Origin: Sitta carolinensis
Taxonomy: Eukaryota; Chordata; Aves; Passeriformes; Sittidae
Direction: 5' to 3'
Assembly: GCA_032173965.1 (NCBI GenBank)
Contig: CM063288.1
Span: 15,976,501-16,040,500 of the forward strand
DNA: 64,000 nucleotides
Shown: positions 46,401 through 56,642 of the stretch, piece after piece
Layout of the letters: each line of letters starts with the position of its first letter
Position numbering within the stretch: the first letter of the stretch is position 1
Notes under the pieces: model-generated
Database searches by the model: none
What the model saw: the letters and a program-made list of their open reading frames with translations, nothing else
Told to the model about the DNA's origin: nothing
Translations under genes and position numbers: made by a program

Positions 46401-49400
46401 GAAGCTTCACAGACAGTTCCCAGCTGTGACGGCCCGGCCCAGCAGCACATCGCTGCCCCGCAGAGTGCGGGAACGGTGCGGCGCCGGTTTGCAGGGATTA
46501 ACCGCCGCACGCTGAGCCTGCATCCGCCCTGCTCCCTGATCAAACGGCTGGCGGCTGCCTCTCTCCCTAGACCCGCTAAAAGCAATCACTGAATTCACTG
46601 AAAATCACTGAAGCAATTGCTGAAGTGCAGCTGGAGCTGTTGAGCAGCACTGAAGTGAGGGGATAATGTGCCAGCCCTCAGCGGGCAGCATTGCTCTGGC
46701 CTCAGCCTCTGAGGGAGCTCCAGTGCTCAACAGCTGCTGGAAAATCCAGAGGTGCGTGGAGATGGCTGAGCTTAAGGCAGGCAGGCTCCATGCCGCAACA
46801 GCCCTATGGGGGATAGCTGAGATGCCTCAGGGAAACCCAAGCGTGCCACAGCAGTGCTTGACTACAGCAGCCAGCCTGGCACTTGTGCCAGAGAGGTGTC
46901 AACCTAAGCCTTCAGGCACCCATCCCCTGCAGAGCCAGTGACATTGATGTCCAAATCCAGACTGAACCCAGACAGCATCCCTAAGACCCTTCTGTCAAAG
47001 TGATGCAAAGCTGCTCAGCCAAAAGGCTGAGCTTCAGCAGATGGTGTTTCCTCTCCCACCCTAGGGAAGCAGAGCTGCCCATGCCCCACACTCCCACACA
47101 ACACACAACTCCTGCCTCTGCCCAAAGCCCTTGCTGCCTGTCCTTCCCACTGTCAATTTTGCCTTTATCTCACTAAACCCCCTCCCTTCCTCACCCTCCC
47201 AGCAGTCACCACTCCACTGACTCTTCAGCATCTCTTATCACTCATCCTATCTTCACTCCTACATCCTTGGCCATCAACTTTGGCCCTTTGACACACTTTG
47301 ACACCACAGTGAATCTTTACCACTACAGTCACACCACCTTTCAACTGCGATTTAGCTCTGCCTTTGGTTGCCTTCCTGTGGTTGTGGGATGTGGATTTTG
47401 GGGCCAGCAAGGGGAAGCCTTTCACTTGCTTTCAGTTTTCATTATCTTCTGCCAGCCAGTGACGCCAGCAACCACTGCACAGCCGGGGCAGCCGCCACAG
47501 GACGCTGAGCCCTCCTCCCACCCAGCAAACACCAACAAGCCATCGGTCTCCAGGCAACTGCTAATTTTCAGGTCAGCAATTAACACTGTCTATCAGAGCA
47601 ACGACCAGCCATGAGTCACCCCATGCCAGGTGCTGGGCCCACTATTTTTAGGACCTTGGAGGAGGGCTTGGTTACTAGCCATGGCAGAGGTCTGGCAAAC
47701 ACCCTGGTGTGCAGGTACTGAGTGCTCTGGTGTGCTCTAGTGTTTTGGACAGGCAGAGTGGGCTATTCCCTCTGGCATCTGGTCTGAGTGCCACAAGGAC
47801 TCCAGCTGAACAACCAACCAAATTGCTGGTGAGCACCTGGCAAGAGCATGTCTGACAAGTATCCCATCACAGCAAGTGACAGCAATACTGACGGCATCAC
47901 GGTCATTGTGGCATCCTGCACTGACAAAGAGAGCCCCCTGAGACCCTCCAGCCCTTCTGCATCACACTCACCTGCCACAGTGATAGTGTAGAAGGCAGAG
48001 TCCCCACCGGCATCACAGACGAACTCCCCTGTGTCTTGTGTCTGAGCGCAGGGCAGCACCAGTTTGCACCATGACCCCTCTTGCTCCAGCACCAGGCTCT
48101 CGCCCACCTCCACCTCCTCTCCATCTTTGTACCAGCGCACTGGGGCTGCTGGGCGGGACAGCTGGCACCACAACTCCACACGCTGCCTGGCCAGGTAGGT
48201 GTGGAGTGCTTCCTCGTTGGAGCTGACGATCCTCACTGGCACCTCTGCCAGGGATAATGTGGGCCTCAGAATGACTGGCTGCAGCTTTCAGCCGCATAAT
48301 GGGGGCAAGAAGCAGGGTAGGATCACTATCAGGAAGTAGGAGCCAGGCTCCCACACACTGTCCCCAGCTCACCGGTCACAGTCACCACAAAGCTCACGGC
48401 ATCATCCCCAGCGTCACAGGTGTACACACCAGTGTCTGAGGGACACGCTGAGCGGAGGAGCAGCCTCCGCACGCAGCCTTCCGCCTGCACTGCGATAATG
48501 TCGTCCAGGGGCACAGCCTTGCCATCCTTCAGCCAGCAGACAGGGGCATCCGGGGTGGACACCTGGCATTCCAGCAGCACAGGCATCCCTGCTGGCACTT
48601 TCCGGAGCCGTTCAGCCTCAGACACTGGGGCAATGCAGACCTGTGGGGCTGAGAGACATTGAGGAGTGGTGAGAAGCATCCTCCATCATGACAGCCCCTG
48701 CTGCTGGGGTCCTGGTTGGACCCCAGGGTAAGTGCCCTGATCACCTTGCACATTCAGGATAGCTGAGTCTCGCACACCACCAGACACGAAAGTGACCTGG
48801 GTCCCACTGTCAACCAGTCGTGCTCCCCGGATCAGCAGCGAGTGCTCCATCCCACGGCGCTGTACACTGCACCGGCCGCCTGCATCCTCCTCCTCACCCA
48901 GCCTGGCACCGTTGAGGAACCAGGATCCAAGCACTGCGGCTGAGAGTTCCAGGGAGAACTGTGCATCCTCACCATCTCTCACCCACGTGTCCTGCAGACC
49001 CCTCTCCAGATGAGCTGCTGGGGCTGGAGCACAGTCGGACTGAGCCCCAGTGGCACTGACTACCAGCACACTGTGGCACGACATCCCAGCTTTTGCCCGT
49101 CTCCTCACCAAGATGCACAGATCCAGGGAACTCCACAGGGCTGCTCCTGCCGTGCTTGTTGGCAGCAGAGATGCGGAAGCAGTAGTCGGCCTCGCGAGGC
49201 ACACTGTCACCCAGCACCCGCACGCAGCTGGGCAGGTCGGTGGCAAGGCACTGCACCCACTCCCCTCCCACTGCCTCCCGACGCTCCAGCAGGTAGTGGC
49301 TGGCAGGGCGGAGGTGGGAGTCAGGCGCGGGACACCAAGTCAGCAGAGCTGTGTTGCTCTCCACCACACTCATCTCAGCTGCCACTGGTGCACTCGGAGG

Positions 49401-52281
49401 GTCATGCTTCACACCTGCAAGTCACAGTCCAGGTTGCCTGCTTGCGGGTGGCAGAGAGGCTCTAGGTGGGGTGGCAGGAGGGCTGAGTAGGGATACATGG
49501 CCTATTTCTTTTGGGATTCTCTCTGTTGGAGAGGATGGTCTTTCTCCCATGTAGCATGCTGCTGGCTACAGAGGTTTGTGAGTGCTTGTGAGGCTGGGAT
49601 CCTGGAGCCCTGCTCAAAGCCCCCTTCCCAGAAAACACATCACAGCATCACACCCCCAGAATATTGTGAGCCCATTCCATCCCTCCCTTCTGTATCAACC
49701 CCGATGAGCAGACAGGAGAGAGGACACAGGACCCCTTCAAGCCTGGAGCTTACACTTGACTCGGAGCTGGGAGGATGTCTGCGACTCCCCAACAGTGAAG
49801 GAGATGATGCCCGCGTCCTGGCGGGTGACGTGCACCAGCACCAGGAGGTGTGTCCTGCTGAAGCTCTTAAGCACAGTACGGGGTGACTCTCGCAGCTGTA
49901 GCCCATCCCGGCTCCAGAAGCTCCCCTCTACCACATCCCGTGTCTCAACACAGAAAACTGCATTCTCCCCTTCCATCACATCCAGCTTCCGTGGCAGCCG
50001 CTTCACAATCACTCCTATGGGAAGAGATATATGAGGGCCAGGGAGGGATGCTGGGGAACAGGATGGGCTCTTTGAGGTGGGAGAGGAGGAGGTTGTTGAG
50101 GAGGGGCAGCAGCAGGTACTGGCCAAATGGAGGGAAGACAAATGCAGGAGGCAGTGGGGACCCTGGCAAGGAGGGGAATAGGAAGGCAAAGCTGTGCTAC
50201 CAGAGACCAGACCCCCCACCTCGGACAGAGACCTCGGCGATGCTGCGCCCTTTGTCCTTCATCTGGCAGAGGTAGATGCCATCGTCATCGATGTGGGCGT
50301 CACGGATGGTCAGGCGCCGCACCAGCCCCTGCTCCTCCATCACATACTTGTGACTGGGCTGAAGCTCCCTGTCCTCCAGGTACCAGGAGGTGGGGATGGT
50401 CTCCAACGGCACCTGGCACTCCAACACTGCATCCTCCCGCTCTGCTACCTCCACGTCTGCCAGCTGCACCTGGAACCGCATCCGGTGCTCTGCCAGAGGA
50501 AGAGACAGGAGCTTAGGGCATGTGGTGTACAGCACCCACATTCAGCCCTTCGCTCAAGGTGTTCCCAGCTCACAAAAAGCACCAAACCTTTGGCCCTCCT
50601 TTGCCTTCTCCATTGGCTTGCGTGAAACTCTGTCTTGACAAGCACATCTCCCAGAGCAGGGAGAACCAGGGCACAGCCTGGGGAGACACACAGATGCCCC
50701 TGGTATCTCAGCAGGGGGATGAAGGGGTATGGAAGCCAGCATGCTGCAGCAGGCGTCTCAGTGAGGGGAGCAGTGGTTGTAGGCTGACGCTGCACCAGTT
50801 ACTGGGTAGCCCCAGCCACAGGCTGACCCCATCTGTCTGGATGGCTCAGGGGCAATTGGGCTGCTGCCAGTGCAGACTGTTGGAGCTGTGCCCTGCAGGG
50901 CTGCCTGCCAAAATCACTCAGCACTTCCAGGGGAATTTGTCACCAAGGTACTGTCCCCCTTCCCTGTTTGTGGCTGGACACTCACAGCCATCCAGAGAAG
51001 CAACCCCTCTGTTTGCAAGGAGAGAGAGACATGGAGCAGGACACAGCTCCTGGAGAAGCCCAGCATTCCCTGCTTCCAGCCCATAGCTCTGTCCTAAGGA
51101 GCCTGGGGTGACCCTGGCTGCACAGGGCAAGAAGGAGCCCAGAGATGTTGGGCTCCCACACAGACATACTCCTGCCAGACAAAATTCCCTGAAGCCCCGC
51201 CCAGAGCCCAGCCACCTCTGACACTCCTTGGACACGTTCCTACCTTTCACCTGGAGCTGCACTGCACTGAGGGTCTGACCAGCGGTGTTGGAAGCAGTGC
51301 ACATGTACAGTCCCTGGTCCTGGGGTTTGCAGTACAGCACCTTGAGGATGAAGTAGCCCTCACGGTCCTCATAGATGAGATGCCTGCGGCCAGGGGTGAG
51401 TGGCTCACCATCTTTCTGCCAGATAATCTCTGGCTTGGGCTTGCCAGTAACATAACAGCGAAACTTGGCATGCTTCCCTGCGCTCACGGCAAATGCCTTG
51501 GCCCCCGGCACCCTGGCTGGCGCTATGCCATTGGGCACCCAGGTCTCTGGTCCCATGCGCCGTCCCATTCCATGCCGCTGCCACCGCTGCCGCTCTGCCA
51601 GCACCTCAGGACCATCAGCAGGGCAGCCATTGGGGAGCCCGTCCAGCAGTGCCTGGGGTTCGACCAGGAGCAGGGCAGCAGCCAAGGCCTCCTGGGAGCC
51701 ACTGTGTGCCCGGCAGACATACACTCCCCCATCCTGGGGTCGGACACTGAACAACTTTAGGAAGTGCCAGTCCTCCGGTTTCTGCCCCACTGCAAAGTGG
51801 CTGCTCTCAAAGAGATCGGAGAGCTTGTGTCCATCCTTCTCCCACTCCAGCACCGGGCAGGGCTGCCCAGATACTCTGCAGGTGAACATCACATCCTCCC
51901 CCCGGCACACCTTCATGGATGAGGGGGCAATGAGGAAGGTAGGTGCGACACTGCCTGAGCATCCTGCCTGCTCTCGAGGCTCCGCTGGCTCTACCCTGAG
52001 TGCAGTGGCAGCATAAGTCTCGCCAACGCTATTCTTGGCCCTGCAGACATAGAGTCCACTGTCCTTGGGGGTGGCACAGGACACCATCAGGCTGTACAGG
52101 TCTCCTTTGGACTCCATATGGAAACGGCCTGAGGGCTCGATGGTATTCTTGTCTTTTTCCCAGAGGATGCTTGGCTGGGGATCACCCATGATCTGGCAGC
52201 TCAGGACCACATCGGTGCCACTTTGGACCGTGAAGGCACGTGGATAGGCCAGGAACCTGGAGCTCCCCCAAAACCCTCCAT
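37370..52281 (-). CDS. OBSL1: Obscurin-like 1 (OBSL1), 25 coding exons, 23 Ig and 1 FnIII
   Basis: Exons on the minus strand: 52281-51244, 50489-50220, 50014-49754, 49414-49109, 49014-48745, 48648-48373, 48244-47972, 45485-45213, 44486-44214, 43922-43647, 43492-43217, 43127-42852, 42584-42309, 41600-41325, 41187-40913, 40827-40561, 40406-40137, 40054-39788, 39533-39267, 38922-38810, 38673-38520, 38421-38260, 38107-38003, 37883-37617 and a tentative last exon 37377-37370. Most single-domain exons are 261-276 nt and start and end in phase 1, so domains can be gained or lost without breaking the frame. The total is about 2,258 residues against about 1,896 in human. OBSL1 links titin and myomesin at the M-band and joins CUL7 and CCDC8 in the 3M complex. 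Two one-base frame breaks (52258-52275 and 40945-40950) interrupt it. Confidence 0.95.
40561..41600 (-). CDS. OBSL1: OBSL1 exons 14-16: Ig15-Ig17
   Basis: Ig15 is 41600-41325 (VCIVNKEEVQSPLEVQEG), Ig16 is 41187-40913 (VLFVNKREEREKLLVLEGG) and Ig17 is 40827-40561 (RVKFLRGLSDVRARQGE). The Ig16 exon is 275 nt, one short of its neighbours, and its frame breaks after MEDAGTYTCLS at about 40945-40950, where HDQMQFDVNVRG continues in another frame; one missing base repairs both length and frame. This block is locally CpG-rich. Together with Ig14 these domains seem to be absent from human OBSL1. Confidence 0.9.
42309..43922 (-). CDS. OBSL1: OBSL1 exons 10-13: Ig11-Ig14
   Basis: Four exons of exactly 276 nt, each phase 1 at both ends, encode one Ig domain apiece: Ig11 43922-43647 (PPVRILQPPQHTLELLVQ), Ig12 43492-43217 (PPVRILQPCRPVPVMTVS), Ig13 43127-42852 (DPLVRILEKDVLPTHRC) and Ig14 42584-42309 (TIMGSTGTVVHRCLVAG). 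Each has the Ig-fold cysteine pair and a DAGxYxC or similar F-strand motif. Ig11-Ig13 have clear human counterparts; Ig14 I cannot match to human OBSL1 from memory. Confidence 0.93.
44214..49014 (-). CDS. OBSL1: OBSL1 exons 5-9: Ig6-Ig10
   Basis: Ig6 is 49014-48745 (GLQDTWVRDGEDAQFSLEL). Ig7 is 48648-48373 (VCIAPVSEAERLRKVPAG). Ig8 (48244-47972), Ig9 (45485-45213) and Ig10 (44486-44214) are three near-copies sharing PVRIVSSN, GQRVELWCQLS-type cores, WYKDGEEVE and LVLPCAQ, each exactly 273 nt, which points to recent tandem exon duplication or gene conversion. A decayed copy of the Ig7-type exon lies between Ig9 and Ig10. The Ig8-Ig9 intron of 2.5 kb is the longest in the gene. Confidence 0.93.
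44572..44826 (-). pseudogene. OBSL1: Decayed Ig-domain exon inside OBSL1
   Basis: Read on the minus strand in pieces, this stretch encodes an Ig domain of the Ig7 type: VCLTPVPEAQQLQEMLAGLP, LECQVFSANSPVP, then WLKDGEVMVPIQVLAICSEG, LHIAATTLSDSG and YTCHAVDNAASFRVTV. The pieces lie in three frames: about 44722-44732 has one base too many or two too few, about 44616-44621 lacks one base, and the donor at about 44571 has lost the base that would keep phase 1. Three lesions in 255 bp far exceed the rate in neighbouring exons. Because flanking exons are both phase 1, skipping it keeps the frame, so the loss is tolerated. Confidence 0.8.
45486..47971 (-). other. OBSL1: Longest OBSL1 intron, with a CpG-rich pocket
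   Basis: No exon was recognised between Ig8 and Ig9. A CpG-rich pocket at about 46425-46560 sits in an otherwise CpG-poor intron and might be an internal promoter for a short isoform. The flanking exons are near-duplicates, so part of this intron may also be duplicated sequence. Confidence 0.5.
49109..50489 (-). CDS. OBSL1: OBSL1 exons 2-4: Ig4, Ig5 and FnIII
   Basis: Exon 50489-50220 encodes Ig4 (MRFQVQLADVEVAEREDAV to AEVSVRG), exon 50014-49754 Ig5 (VIVKRLPRKLDVMEGENAVF), and exon 49414-49109 the only fibronectin type III domain (DPPSAPVAAEMSVVESNTAL, with LLTWCPAP and the YLLERRE strand). The KRLPRKLDV and FnIII placement are diagnostic for OBSL1 and fix its orientation. All borders are GT-AG. 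Confidence 0.93.
51244..52281 (-). CDS. OBSL1: OBSL1 exon 1: Ig1-Ig3
   Basis: One large exon encodes three Ig domains: Ig1 (VVLSCQIMGDPQPSILWEKD, ending AKNSVGETYAATALRV), Ig2 (VMFTCRVSGQPCPVLEWEKD) and Ig3 (GKHAKFRCYVTGKPKPEI, ending TAGQTLSAVQLQVK). The start is taken as ATG at 52281, giving MEGFGGAP, because obscurin-family proteins begin with a short GAPRFL-type leader. The frame must gain one base in 52258-52275 to reach RFLAYPRAFTV; with that base the exon ends in phase 1 as exon 2 requires. The start context is good (G at -3 and +4). Confidence 0.9.
52258..52275 (-). other. OBSL1: Frame break just after the OBSL1 start
   Basis: The frame carrying Ig1 runs into a stop upstream without any ATG, whereas the ATG at 52281 lies in a neighbouring frame and encodes the expected leader. 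One missing base in GGGGGAGCTCCAGG joins them. An alternative is that the true start is on an unseen upstream exon. Confidence 0.65.
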
Positions 52282-54670
52282 CACCAATTCCCCAGGGTCA
52301 CGGCAGGCAGCTGGCTGGAGCAGCAGTAGGGACCATCAGCCTGGGGAGATGTACAGACAGACTAGAGTGGGAGCTCAGGCTTCATCAAAGAGATGGACCA
52401 GTGTGGAACCCCCAGCCAGGAGGGACCCACAACTGGAGCAAAATCCCCAGCATGGACCCCCTGCTTCAGGAGCATTACCCTCATTCGGAGCAGCACAGCC
52501 CCACTGGATTTGCCCCCATGTCACCCAAACCGTCCATTTCCCAGCCCAAAGCAATAGGAGAAGTGACAAAAGGTGGCTCTTTGCCACCAGACACTTGCAG
52601 CCTATCCCTGGGTTGCAGAAGGGACTCCAGTTCCAGAGGTGGGAGACCCCTTATCTAGAAAGGAAGCACGGACAGCTGCTTGCTGGGTGCTGGAGCTGGG
52701 AGACAGCAGAAGCAAAAGGGCCCCCGCCCGCCCCTTCCCCACCCGCCGGGCATTGACATTCCTGCAGTATCGGGTGGTGGCAGAGCCGCATTCCTGCAGC
52801 ATCTGGGCCGGCTCAGCGGGCAGGTGCTGACACGTGGCTGTCTCGGGCGCGAGGCCCTGGCTGGACACGGTCCGCTCCACCCATCAGGGGCAGGAGTGGG
52901 GCAGGGTGCTCTATGCCTCCCCGTGGGGAGTGCACCCCAGCCTCTGCCCGCACCATGGCTGGGACTGGGACAGGGTCGTCTCTGACTTGCTCAGGCAGGG
53001 GGAGGGGAAACAAAAATACTTCTTGAATTAGCCAGCGGGTAAAAGAGGGCTGGTCCTCAAGGAGCGACAGGGACTGCGGCCAGCTTCTCCTCCCAGAGTC
53101 CTACCCCCGGGCCAGTGCACCCATTCACAGCCATCTCCCCATCCACACACGTCCCTGACCCGTGGGCCACCTCACAGCAGCTCCTTCGGACACAAATGGA
53201 CGGCTCGGCCGCACTACTGCACCCTTCAACCACTCCCTTCCCCAGGCACCCTGCCCCAGGCAGACCCCCAGCCCAGTCCCCTGCCCCACTCATGTACCTC
53301 GCTCTGCACCTCTCCCCTGTGTCTCTCAGTGCCGGCACCCAGCTCCTGCTGCTTCTCCCAGCTCCTCTCCTGGGTGTCAGCGCGCAGGGACCAAATGTTA
53401 CAAATGCCTGCAGCTGCTGTCCCCAAAAATACCCTCTGATGACACGCGGGTTGATAAGAGCGAGCCTGCTCCATTCAGCGCCTTTCTGAGGCAGGGCTTG
53501 CCTACCTATGTATAGCAGTGCAGCAGGAGCCCCCCCCCCCCCCCAGAGAGCTGGGGTGCTGCAGGCCTGGCTGTGCCTCTGTGCTGGCTCCACATGCCCT
53601 GTGGAGAGCATGGTGAGGGGTGCAGGGTGCATGGTGTGTGGTACACTGAGCTGGACACCAGACTGCAGAGAGACAGGATGTGGCACACCCGACATGCAGC
53701 AGAGGCAGAGAGGCACTGCACTGGATGCTGCATGAGATGCTAGGCTGTATTGGATGGGATGTGCAGGACACTGAGCTGCCAGAGGCACAGAGGGGATGGA
53801 TGCACAGGCTGCCCACCATCTACGGGGCAGGCAGGGTTAATGGGTAGGGAACACCTGGGACGGTCCCCTCAGGCAACGGTGAGAGGAAGGGCACTGGGTC
53901 ACTTTACCGCCTATGCCTCTCCTGCAGCTGCCACCCTGAGAGCCAGCCCATGGCTAGACAGCCTGGACAGCATCCTAGGATCCTTCCCCTGGACCTGCTG
54001 CAGGGTCTCCAGCTGTCCTGGCTTTGACTCATCTGTTCTCCCCCTGAAGCTGGGCCAGCCTTCTGCAGCCCCAGGTAGAGCACAGACCTTTTGACATCCC
54101 TCTTGCTTCATGTCCCCAGGACCTTGCCAATCACCAGTCTGTCATGGGGGTGCCACCCTGCCCCCCAGCTTGCCCTTTCCAAGGCCACATCCTCGCATTT
54201 TGTCTACCCTGGGGACTGCAAAGTGCTTCCCCCACGCCAGAGCCTTACAGGGCTCTGGACCCCACCGGTCCTCCACCATGGGGAGTACCCAGTATCAGCA
54301 GCTGCCGAGCTCACCCAAGGTACCCCCTCCATCCCTGCCAGCTTAGTTCCTGGCACCACCCTGCCCACAGCCCAGCCTCCCCAGTCCCACGCGCCCACTG
54401 GTCCCGGCAGCATCCCCCACACACACCCCCTTGCCCGGGCGCCGGCCCCCCCAGACCACGCTGTCCTTGCAGTCCTCGCATTCCAGACGTCTCAGCACTT
54501 TCACAGCTCAGAGATAATATTCACGGCGAGCAGACGTTTGCGTCAGTGTCAGATAGATCTCAATGCCACCCTGCCCCGGGGGGAGCGCAGTGGGCAGACG
54601 GGCTGGGCGGGCAGGCAGAAGCCCGCGGCAGAGCCCCCCGAGCCACCACCCTGCTGTGTGCCCCACGGTC
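52282..54670. other. Divergent OBSL1/INHA intergenic region
   Basis: OBSL1 is transcribed leftward from here and INHA rightward, so both promoters must lie within these 2.4 kb unless distant first exons exist. No strong CpG island is present, in keeping with two tissue-restricted genes. A 15-base C run lies at 53530-53544. A CCAAGGCCA match to the SF-1/LRH-1 motif is at 54179-54187. Open frames here look spurious. Confidence 0.5.
54512..54556 (+). promoter_or_regulatory. INHA: INHA proximal promoter: GATA and CRE-like sites
   Basis: Between 126 and 160 bp upstream of the INHA start codon are an AGATAA GATA site (54512-54517), a variant CRE TGCGTCA (54539-54545) and a second GATA core (54551-54556). 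Mammalian INHA promoters are known to rely on exactly such a TGCGTCA variant CRE with neighbouring GATA and SF-1 sites for gonadotropin/cAMP control, so the match is likely meaningful. Activity in this species is inferred. Confidence 0.6.
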
Positions 54671-56588
54671 ATGCTGCTGCTGCTGCACCTGCTGCCTGCC
54701 ATGCTGCCCACCGCCGCCCTGGCCAGCTGCACCGGGGCGGGTGCCGACCGGCAGCTCATCCTGGCCAAGGTGCGGGCTCGGGTGCTGGAACATCTGAGTC
54801 CCCCCCTTCTCCAGGAGGAGCCACAGATGGAAGCAAGGAGGGTACACCGGAGAGACGTCCTTGAAAACGCCGAAGTGGAGCCCGAAGAGCTGGAGGACAC
54901 CTCCCAGGTGATCTTATTCCCTGCCACAGGTGAGAACACCCTGATGAAATAGAGAGGGCAAAAGGGTGGAGCAGGGTGGGGGTCTGGAGCAATGCAGATG
55001 CTGAAGGATGGAGAGGCTGATGTGGTGGTCTGTGGGAGATGAGGAAGAAGGTATGCCAGGCTGGGACATGGGCAAGAGTGAGATTTGGTGGAGAGCCAAG
55101 AAATGGAAAGGTATGACAGGCAGGGACAGGCAGAACAGCTCAGGACAGACAGTAGAGGGACAGGCAGCACAAGAGAGTGCGGAGAGGCTGGGAAACAGCT
55201 GGCCAGGCAGGATGTAGAGACGTGGAGAGGGCTGAGGAGCAGGGTGGAATAGGGTGGGATGGTAGGGAATGGGGCAGGATACTGGAAGGTGGGTTGGGAT
55301 ACTATGGGACAGGGCAGGATGCTGAAGGATGGAGTAGGATGACCAGCTATAAAGCACAACAGCAGGAGATGGGACAGAATTCTGGGGGATGGGATAGGAT
55401 GTGCTTGCTGGGGGAAAGGGGACAGGATGAACAAGTATGGGACAGGGCTGGGAGATGGGTCAGGATGCTGGGAGATGGTCAGGATGCAGAGGATGGGAGA
55501 AGAGGACAAGATGACCAGCTGTGGGGCTGAATGCTGGGGGACAGGGCATGATATGGACTCTGGGGAAAAGGGGCAAGATAACCAGCTATGGGGCAGGATA
55601 CTGGGGGAGAGGGGTGACAGTAATGGACCAGCCTAGGGCACAGCAGGGTTCAACTGTGGGGCACAGCACAGAAGCTGCTGCACAGCACAAGACATTAGCT
55701 CCCCTGCACTCTGCCACAGCCTATACCAGCGCCAGGTGTCCTGCCCTGCCCTGCCCAGCACTCCAGGGACTGCTGCAACATCCCACTTGCCATCTGGCAT
55801 CGGGGATTCTCCCCAGGTTTGGGCACACCCCCTGATTATCTTTCCCCCCCACAGATGTTCCCTGTGAGCCCACACAGCCAGACAAGCTGCTGGAGGAAGA
55901 AGGGATTTTCACCTACCTCTTCCAGCCCTCGGCACATACTCTGAGCCGTGTGGTGACTTCTGCCCAGCTCTGGTTTTACACTGGCCCCTCGGCTGCCCCC
56001 AACCACTCAACCCCTGACGTGCTGACCCTGTCACCTCAGGGCCGGGTGCCAGTGACAGCCATGGCGGAGCGGACACCCGAGCACTGGACAGTGTTTCACT
56101 TGGCCCCGGTGCTGCTGTCCCAGCTCTCGCAGCCGCTCTTTGTGCTTCTGGTACGCTGCCCTGGCTGTCCCTGCCTGGCCGAGAGGGACAAGATGCCCTT
56201 CCTGGTGGCCACCACCCGGGCCAAGGGCAGTGAGAGGGCTCGTCGCTCTGCCGTGCCCTGGTCCCCAGCTGCCCTGAGCCTGCTGCAGCGTCCATCCGAG
56301 GAGCTAGCTGCCCACACCAACTGTCGCCGGGCTTCCCTCAACATCTCTTTCGAGGAGCTGGGCTGGGACAAGTGGATCGTGCATCCCAGCAGCTTTGTTT
56401 TTCACTACTGCCACGGGAGCTGCGCTGCAGGCCACGGGCTGAGCCACAGGCTAGGTGTGCAGCTCTGCTGTGCTGCCCTGCCTGGCACCATGCGCTCCCT
56501 GCGCGTCCGCACCACCTCCGACGGTGGGTACTCCTTCAAGTATGAGACGGTGCCCAACATCCTGGCTCAGGACTGCACCTGTGTCTAG
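54671..56588 (+). CDS. INHA: Inhibin alpha chain precursor (INHA), 2 exons
   Basis: Exons 54671-54929 and 55855-56588 join in phase 1 to give 330 residues (human has 366). Residues 1-17 or so form a signal peptide ([18 protein letters not shown]). The pro-region includes SQVILFPAT and [12 protein letters not shown] furin-type site RARR at 214-217 releases a mature chain of 113 residues with seven cysteines in the TGF-beta pattern (NC, HYCHGSC, LCC, DCTCV), the same count as mammalian alpha. N-glycosylation motifs are at NHS 136 and NIS 249. Paired with a beta subunit it forms secreted inhibin, which suppresses FSH. The segment between HGSC and CC is about 17 residues shorter than the human proline-rich loop. 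The start is the first ATG giving a signal peptide. Confidence 0.97.
55255..55625 (+). repeat. Degenerate purine-rich tandem repeat in INHA intron
   Basis: The only INHA intron contains repeated variants of GGGACAGG, GGATGCTGGG and GATGACCAGCTAT-like blocks spaced at irregular 30-60 bp steps. The plus strand is strongly G/A-rich. It is an old, decayed minisatellite; unit borders are uncertain. Confidence 0.6.
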
Positions 56589-56642
56589 GGCATCCTGCAG
56601 CCCTGGCCCAGGACTGCACCTGTGTCTAGGGCATCCTGCAGC
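56561..56642 (+). repeat. INHA: 41-bp tandem duplication across the INHA stop codon
   Basis: Two adjacent copies of 41 bp, starting CCTGGCTCAGGACTGC and CCTGGCCCAGGACTGC, differ at one base. The first copy holds the last residues and the TAG; the second is in the 3' UTR. As 41 is not a multiple of three, the second copy would encode the same C terminus only in another frame. Confidence 0.95.

Noticed and set aside
52602..53819. Open frames in the OBSL1/INHA intergenic region as a possible extra gene
   Set aside because: No motif, overlapping strands and a poly-C run inside; no splice pattern could be built.
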